NCBI GenBank assembly: GCA_964561705.1
Contig: CAZLQJ010000059.1
Coordinates: 1 to 10,619, forward strand
Length of the DNA: 10,619 nt
Reading direction: 5' to 3'
Origin: HGM12587 sp964561705
Lineage (GTDB): Bacteria; Bacillota; Clostridia; Lachnospirales; Lachnospiraceae
Every line of letters begins with the position of its first letter. Position 1 is the stretch's first letter. A program made the position numbers and the translations under genes. Below, in pieces: positions 6,561-10,619 of this stretch. Below the pieces are notes generated by a model, which was not told the DNA's origin, did no database searches, and saw nothing but the letters and a program-made list of their open reading frames with translations.

Positions 6561-8489
6561 ATGCTGTTAAAGCGATTATCCAGAAAGCAAAAAATCGTCT
6601 TATTGATCCTGGGACTGGCCATCATCTTTTTCCTGATCCTAAGAGGAAGAATTTTCCGGAAGGGAACGGCTGTTATAGAAGAAAACGTGCCGGTGGCAAA
6701 TGAAGAATTACTGATTCTGGGAACCGGGGAACAGATTGAGGGACTGGACAAACAGGAAGTATATACGGATCGGGGGATTTACCAGTTTGAGGAAGAGATT
6801 GACTGGACACCTTATCTTTTCCAAAGTGTACAGGCAGTGACGGAAGAACAGAAGATTTTACATATCAGCAATCTGCTGCAGCGCAAAGTAACTTTGGAAA
6901 ATTGTCTGCTAACAGGGAATACAAAGACCTCTGTTACGATTTTTTCAGAAGGTTTTTCCGTAGAACTTCCATGTCAAAATCTGTCTGGGGATTTTTTGAA
7001 TCTTATCGCAGATGTCACCCTGACCAATGGAAAGGTTACCAAGATTTCCTCCAAAAAGGAGTCTGTTTCCGGCAAAATCTTATCTGTGCGTTCGGAGGGA
7101 ATCGAACTAAAGGGATACGGGATCGTACCGGTTTCTGAAAATTTCCGTTTCTATGAGATTTTTGGCGATTATACAGAAAAATCCGCACAGGAACTGATCG
7201 TAGGATATGAAGCGGCGGAACTGATCGTAGCGGAGGGGAAGATCTGCGCGGCACTTTTAAAGGAGCCGATTTCCTTGGAAAAAATCAGAGTTCTTTTGAA
7301 AACCACGGATTTCGCAGAATTGATCCATCAAAAGGTGGAGGTGAAAACGCAGGGAACCTATGAACTCTCTTATGGGGATCATAAAGAAACGATCCCGCAG
7401 GGGACGACAGTTGCTTTCTCGGCATCCAGTGAGCAGCTGGCTGATGGAAGGGTGATCTTTACGCCGATGAGTGCGGATGCCCGTTTGGAAATCAGCAGTA
7501 TTCAAAGAAATTATGGAGTGCCAAGCTATGCAGGAAGTATAGAAATCGCAAAGGATTCCGGAGGGCTTCTGCTGATTAATGAAGTGGATCTGGAAACGTA
7601 TCTCTATGGTGTGGTACCCAGTGAAATGCCGGCAAGTTATGAACTGGAGGCTTTGAAGGCGCAGGCGGTGTGCGCCAGAAGTTATGCCTATCGCCAGATT
7701 TTGTTAAACGGTTATGCCGCTTATGGTGCTCATGTGGATGACAGTGTCTCCTATCAGGTTTATAATAATCTGCAGACCGATGAAAAGGTGATGCGGGCAG
7801 TCAATGAGACAGCGGGAAAAGTGCTGAAATTTGGGGAAGAAGTGGCAGTAACCTATTATTTTTCCACTTCCTGTGGTTATACGACCAATGAAACCATCTG
7901 GAAAAACGGTTTGGCTACGAACAGCTATATTTCCGGAAAACTTTTAAATGATACCATGCAGAAGCTGGATCTTCATTTAGAGGCGGATTTTCGGAAATTC
8001 ATCTTAAATGAAACTTATGAAACCTATGACAGCGGGGAAAGCTGGTATCGCTGGGATCTGACGGTGCCGGCAGAACAATTGGCGCAAAATGTCAGCAAGA
8101 TAAAAGAGATTGGTGCGATCCGGGATATTCAGGTGACCGAACGCAATGAAGGCGGTGTGGCACAAAAAGTTTTGGTGACGGGAGAAAAAGACAGCCTGGA
8201 ACTGCAATATGAACATGAAATAAGGACAGTTTTGAATGCAAAAGGACAGCTCATTCAAAGAACTCATGGAAAAGAGACTACAGGAGGATCCATGCTTCCA
8301 AGCGGATTTTTTGTGATCGACAGGGTGGAAACGGATGGAAAACTGACTGGATTTCGTTTCCGCGGCGGCGGATTTGGCCATGGCGCCGGAATGAGTCAGA
8401 ATGGGGCAAATCATATGGCAAAAGCGGGAAAAAGCTGCGAAGAGATCCTGGCTCTTTTTTATGAGGGAACTGTCTTATCGGGGATTTAG
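6561..8489 (+). CDS. Membrane-anchored SpoIID/LytB-domain protein
   Basis: The protein has 642 residues. Residues 1-10 are basic and 11-27 form one membrane anchor, placing the rest outside the membrane. Residues about 30-315 are an uncharacterised, strand-rich extension. The SpoIID/LytB domain runs from about 322 to the end. It includes LLLINEVDLETYLYGVVPSE, the SEMP glutamate (E355, matching the catalytic Glu of SpoIID lytic transglycosylases), LEALKAQAVCARSYAYRQ, FSTSCGYTTNETIW, and the C-terminal FRGGGFGHGAGMSQNGA with EEILALFYEGT. By family it should cleave or bind peptidoglycan glycan strands lacking stem peptides. It is much longer than sporulation SpoIID (about 340 residues), so I do not call it spoIID; amidase-enhancer (LytB) type is equally possible. 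Start ATG 6561 has AAGGAG (6548-6553) 7 bases upstream. No separate promoter is evident after the 6S terminator. Confidence 0.9.
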   Translation: MLLKRLSRKQKIVLLILGLAIIFFLILRGRIFRKGTAVIEENVPVANEELLILGTGEQIEGLDKQEVYTDRGIYQFEEEIDWTPYLFQSVQAVTEEQKILHISNLLQRKVTLENCLLTGNTKTSVTIFSEGFSVELPCQNLSGDFLNLIADVTLTNGKVTKISSKKESVSGKILSVRSEGIELKGYGIVPVSENFRFYEIFGDYTEKSAQELIVGYEAAELIVAEGKICAALLKEPISLEKIRVLLKTTDFAELIHQKVEVKTQGTYELSYGDHKETIPQGTTVAFSASSEQLADGRVIFTPMSADARLEISSIQRNYGVPSYAGSIEIAKDSGGLLLINEVDLETYLYGVVPSEMPASYELEALKAQAVCARSYAYRQILLNGYAAYGAHVDDSVSYQVYNNLQTDEKVMRAVNETAGKVLKFGEEVAVTYYFSTSCGYTTNETIWKNGLATNSYISGKLLNDTMQKLDLHLEADFRKFILNETYETYDSGESWYRWDLTVPAEQLAQNVSKIKEIGAIRDIQVTERNEGGVAQKVLVTGEKDSLELQYEHEIRTVLNAKGQLIQRTHGKETTGGSMLPSGFFVIDRVETDGKLTGFRFRGGGFGHGAGMSQNGANHMAKAGKSCEEILALFYEGTVLSGI

Positions 8490-8491
8490 GA

Positions 8492-8520
8492 TTGCCAGAA
8501 CGAAAAAACTATGCTAATAT
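8492..8520 (+). promoter_or_regulatory. Probable promoter of the YihY/BrkB gene
   Basis: TTGCCA (8492-8497) and TAATAT (8515-8520) are 17 bases apart, with an extended -10 TG at 8512-8513. It begins 3 bases after the SpoIID-domain gene stop. Transcription would start near 8527, leaving a leader of about 23 bases before ATG 8550. Confidence 0.55.
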
Positions 8521-8549
8521 AAGCAAATCTTTTGAAAGGTTTGAAGAGA

Positions 8550-9347
8550 ATGTTAAAACATTTAAAAGCACTGTTAGAGAGGTTTCGGGAACACCGGCTC
8601 AATGCATCGGCAGCTCACGCAGCATATTTTATCATGTTGTCCTTTATTCCCTGCATTATCCTTTTGTTTTCCCTGCTTCAGTTTACAAGTATCAAAAAAA
8701 TAGATGTTCTGCGTTTTGTACAGAATACGGTACCAAGAGAAATGCTGACTTTTTGCACAAGTATTGTGGGGGAGGCTTACAGTAAAACGGCCACCACCGT
8801 ATCCGTGTCCGCACTGGCAGCCTTATGGTCGGCCGGCAGAGGCATGATGGCGCTGACCCAGGGACTTCAGTGTATCTCTGACATAAAAGAAACCAGAAAT
8901 TATTTTGCTGTCCGTATCCGTGCAACCCTGTATACGGTGGTTCTTTTGTTGGCGATCATCGTATTTCTTCTTTTGGGAGTTTTTGGAAACAGTCTGCTGG
9001 AAATGGCAGTGATCAAGTTTCCCATGGCGGCTTATGCGGCAAATATGATTCTGGATGTAAAAAATATCTTTCTGCTCCTTTTTGCAGCAGTGATCTTTAC
9101 GTTGATCTATCGTTTTATGCCGGGAAATGAAATTCCTTTGAGAAAACATTTGCCGGGTGCTGCCGTAGCATCGGTGGGATGGTTTTTGTTTTCTTATGCA
9201 TTTTCCATGTATGTGGAAAAATTTAATGGCTTCTCCAATATGTATGGAAGCCTGACTACCCTGGTACTGATCATGCTCTGGCTGTATTTTGGAATGTACA
9301 TTACCTTGATCGGGGCAGAAATCAATCAGATCCTGGCTGAAAAATAG
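8550..9347 (+). CDS. YihY/BrkB family inner-membrane protein
   Basis: This is a polytopic membrane protein of the YihY/BrkB (virulence factor BrkB, formerly 'RNase BN') family, whose biochemical role is not established; transport or envelope roles are proposed. About six hydrophobic segments are seen (numbering from ATG 8550): 24-44, 82-104, 126-147, 172-190, 203-222 and 235-256. Family hallmarks are LNASAAHAAYFIMLSFIPC near the N-terminus, ALWSAGRGMMALTQGLQCI (about 91-109), and the C-terminal block PGAAVASVGWFLFSYAFSMY with YGSLTTLVLIMLWLYFGMY and GAEIN. Start choice: ATG 8550 gives 265 residues and has GAAAGG (8534-8539) 10 bases upstream. The in-frame TTG at 8532 would add six residues but has no ribosome binding site and lies about 5 bases from the predicted transcript start. 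No terminator separates it from the T-box promoter 9 bases past the stop. Confidence 0.92.
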   Translation: MLKHLKALLERFREHRLNASAAHAAYFIMLSFIPCIILLFSLLQFTSIKKIDVLRFVQNTVPREMLTFCTSIVGEAYSKTATTVSVSALAALWSAGRGMMALTQGLQCISDIKETRNYFAVRIRATLYTVVLLLAIIVFLLLGVFGNSLLEMAVIKFPMAAYAANMILDVKNIFLLLFAAVIFTLIYRFMPGNEIPLRKHLPGAAVASVGWFLFSYAFSMYVEKFNGFSNMYGSLTTLVLIMLWLYFGMYITLIGAEINQILAEK

Positions 9348-9355
9348 GAAAAAAC

Positions 9356-9384
9356 TTGACATATTTTTTTTCAGTTGTTAGAAT
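9356..9384 (+). promoter_or_regulatory. Promoter of the pheS T-box leader
   Basis: A perfect TTGACA (9356-9361) and TAGAAT (9379-9384) are separated by 17 bases, giving a start near 9391. It begins 9 bases after the BrkB-family stop codon. Confidence 0.87.
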
Positions 9385-9390
9385 AGTGGG

Positions 9391-9698
9391 CAGTGATAAA
9401 TGCTTTGATCGTGCATAGTAGCGGTTCTAACCCCATCAGAGAGAACGGGTCATCGGCTGGAAGCCTGTTTTGGTTGAAGTGGAACAGTGAAATTCCCACG
9501 GGAGCAGCTTTTCTGAACAGATAGACAGTAGGAAAAGACGGGTCGTGTACGTTATGACACAGGATGAGAGTCCATACATGTGAAAATGAGAGCTTCATTT
9601 TGACAGGGAGCCTGCATCAAGTCAGGATCAGATGGAAAACAGGGTGGTACCGCGGATTAGATAATTCGTCCCTCGTAGGAAACTACGGGGGATTTTTT
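9391..9698 (+). promoter_or_regulatory. Phe-specific T-box riboswitch leader
   Basis: The leader senses uncharged tRNA-Phe. When it binds, an antiterminator forms and transcription continues into pheS. The canonical T-box sequence AGGGTGGTACCGCG is at 9641-9654. Its TGGT (9645-9648) complements an ACCA 3' end, matching the A discriminator usual for tRNA-Phe. Stem I carries the AGAGAG segment (9438-9443), the distal GGCTGGAAGCC (9455-9465) and a specifier region AGTGAAATTCCCAC, in which TTC (9493-9495) is the likely Phe specifier codon. CGTCCCT (9667-9673) can pair with AGGG of the T-box (antiterminator) or with the downstream arm (terminator). The family and the pheS target agree. Confidence 0.95.
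9669..9698 (+). terminator. Conditional terminator of the T-box
   Basis: TCCCTCGTAG (9669-9678) pairs with CTACGGGGGA (9683-9692) in 10 pairs including one G-U. The loop is GAAA and the hairpin is followed by TTTTTT (9693-9698). Its 5' arm overlaps the antiterminator, so the two folds exclude each other. It also appears to be the first terminator available to transcripts from the BrkB-family gene. Confidence 0.92.
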
Positions 9699-9718
9699 AG
9701 TTAAAGGAGATAGAGATC

Positions 9719-10619
9719 ATGAACATGGAAGCAATGAAAGCTGAATGCCAGGAAGCCCTTGCACTTGTAGAAGATGCAAAACAGTTAGCAGATTTCTGGG
9801 CGAAATATTTCGGCAAAGGCGGAGAAATTCAAAAATTAATGGGCGGCATCAAACAGGTGCCAAATGAAGAAAAGAAGGCTTATGGACAGGCTGTAAATGA
9901 AGTAAAAGTCTTTGTACAGGGACTTTACGATGCAAAAAAAGAAGAAATTGACAAAAAGGCTATGCTTGCCCGCTATGAAGCAGAAAGTCTGGATGTAACT
10001 CTTCCGGCACAGGCAAAAGGTGCAGGAAATCTTCATCCGCTGACTGCGATCAGAAATGAGATCATTGATGTATTTGCAGGAATGGGATTTGAAGTATTTG
10101 ATGGTCCGGAAATCGAAGATGACGACCACAACTTTACCAGACTGAATGTATTAAAAGATCATCCATCCCGTGACATGCAGGATACGTTCTGGTTGACAGA
10201 GGATCTGCTGCTTAGAACACATACTTCACCGGGACAGATCCGTGTAATGGATATGAAAAATCCTCCGATCAAAGTGTTGATGCCGGGAAAAGTGTTCCGT
10301 TCTGACAGTGATGCAACCCATTCACCAATGTTCAGTCAGATGGAAGGTCTGGTTGTGGATAAACAGATCACGTTATGTGACCTTCAGGGGATGCTGGATC
10401 AGTTCGTAAAAGCATTGTTCTCAGGAGAAGTAAAGACAAGACTTCGTCCTTCTTACTTCCCATTTACAGAACCATCCGTAGAAGTTGACGTCAGCTGCTT
10501 TAAATGTGGCGGCAAAGGCTGTTCTTTATGTAAAGGAACCGGCTGGATCGAAGTTCTTGGCGGCGGTATTGTAAACAATAAAGTTCTTGAAAACTGTAAC
10601 GTAGATCCGGAACAGTATT
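9719..10619 (+). CDS. pheS: Phenylalanyl-tRNA synthetase alpha subunit, 3' end missing
   Basis: PheS is the catalytic subunit of the alpha2-beta2 enzyme that charges tRNA-Phe in the cytosol. 300 codons are visible and the frame is open to the window end. The N-terminal 90 or so residues form the tRNA-binding coiled-coil region. The class II core follows, with LHPLTAIRNEIIDVFAGMGF (motif 1), LRTHTSPGQIRVM and KVFRSDSDATHSPMFSQMEG (motif 2 region). Near the visible end is a four-cysteine cluster, C260, C263, C268 and C271 (CFKCGGKGCSLC), followed by GWIEVLGGGIV. I recall such clusters in many Firmicutes PheS, where they could bind a metal. AGGAG (9705-9709) lies 9 bases before ATG 9719. The Phe T-box directly upstream agrees with the identity. 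pheT would be expected just beyond the window. Confidence 0.97.
   Translation, partial: MNMEAMKAECQEALALVEDAKQLADFWAKYFGKGGEIQKLMGGIKQVPNEEKKAYGQAVNEVKVFVQGLYDAKKEEIDKKAMLARYEAESLDVTLPAQAKGAGNLHPLTAIRNEIIDVFAGMGFEVFDGPEIEDDDHNFTRLNVLKDHPSRDMQDTFWLTEDLLLRTHTSPGQIRVMDMKNPPIKVLMPGKVFRSDSDATHSPMFSQMEGLVVDKQITLCDLQGMLDQFVKALFSGEVKTRLRPSYFPFTEPSVEVDVSCFKCGGKGCSLCKGTGWIEVLGGGIVNNKVLENCNVDPEQY

Noticed and set aside
6561..8489. Naming this gene spoIID
   Set aside because: It is almost twice the usual length, lacks the zinc cysteine pattern and has no sporulation neighbours, so only the domain is supported.
8532..8549. TTG at 8532 as the start of the BrkB-family protein
   Set aside because: It has no upstream ribosome binding site and lies within a few bases of the predicted transcription start. 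ATG 8550 has GAAAGG at a workable distance. Transcript mapping could reverse this.
8492..8785. 97-residue + strand frame overlapping the BrkB-family start
   Set aside because: It is out of frame with a well-supported family gene and begins within the promoter -35, so it is a shadow.
8823..9362. 179-residue open frame on the - strand
   Set aside because: It is antisense to the BrkB-family gene, whose protein is clearly conserved. The antisense product is Lys/His/Gln-rich with no domain, as expected of the complement of a membrane-protein gene.
9571..9603. ATGTGAAAATGAGAGCTTCATTTTGACA as a separate hairpin element
   Set aside because: AAAATGA and TCATTTT do pair, but the element sits within the T-box leader between stem I and the antiterminator and is most simply its internal helix.

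Overview
The window reads as a stretch of chromosome from an anaerobic, moderately low-GC Bacillota, most likely class Clostridia and probably Lachnospiraceae. The basis is inference from several features: an ATP-type PEP carboxykinase, an SLH-anchored surface protein, a SpoIID/LytB-domain protein, a T-box-controlled pheS, a Firmicutes-style 6S RNA, and AGGAG-type ribosome binding sites with near-consensus sigma-A promoters. All genes lie on the + strand. I see no phage, IS element, CRISPR array or tRNA.

Layout. (1) 1-1097 is the 3' two-thirds of pckA, closed by a strong intrinsic terminator (1132-1159). (2) An extended -10 promoter (1205-1232), preceded by a small palindrome, drives a 1073-residue secreted SLH-domain protein (1272-4493). 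Its N-terminal half holds three diverged tandem repeats of about 200 residues. (3) An O-antigen-ligase-like (Wzy_C) membrane protein (4515-6260) follows only 21 bases later, so the two genes are probably co-transcribed. It carries an extracytoplasmic insert of about 130 residues, and a 12-bp hairpin lies early in its coding sequence. (4) 6261-6560 has no protein gene. It holds a near-consensus promoter, an RNA that I call 6S RNA (about 6322-6496), and a terminator. (5) A membrane-anchored SpoIID/LytB-domain protein (6561-8489) is followed by a YihY/BrkB-family membrane protein (8550-9347) that appears to have its own promoter. (6) A Phe T-box leader (promoter 9356-9384, leader about 9391-9698) precedes pheS, which is cut by the window end.

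How the parts relate. The ends are housekeeping: gluconeogenic or anaplerotic carbon flux at PEP, and phenylalanyl-tRNA synthetase under control of uncharged tRNA-Phe. The middle is envelope biology. The most suggestive pairing is the SLH surface protein with an adjacent Wzy_C enzyme. Because some S-layer protein:glycan ligases (WsaB and WsfB type) belong to this superfamily, the pair could be a surface protein and the enzyme that glycosylates it or builds the wall glycan it binds. That is a hypothesis, not something the sequence proves. Most of the window is ordinary. The repeat protein, the ligase insert, and the 6S RNA placed directly before a gene with no obvious promoter are the parts most worth a second look.
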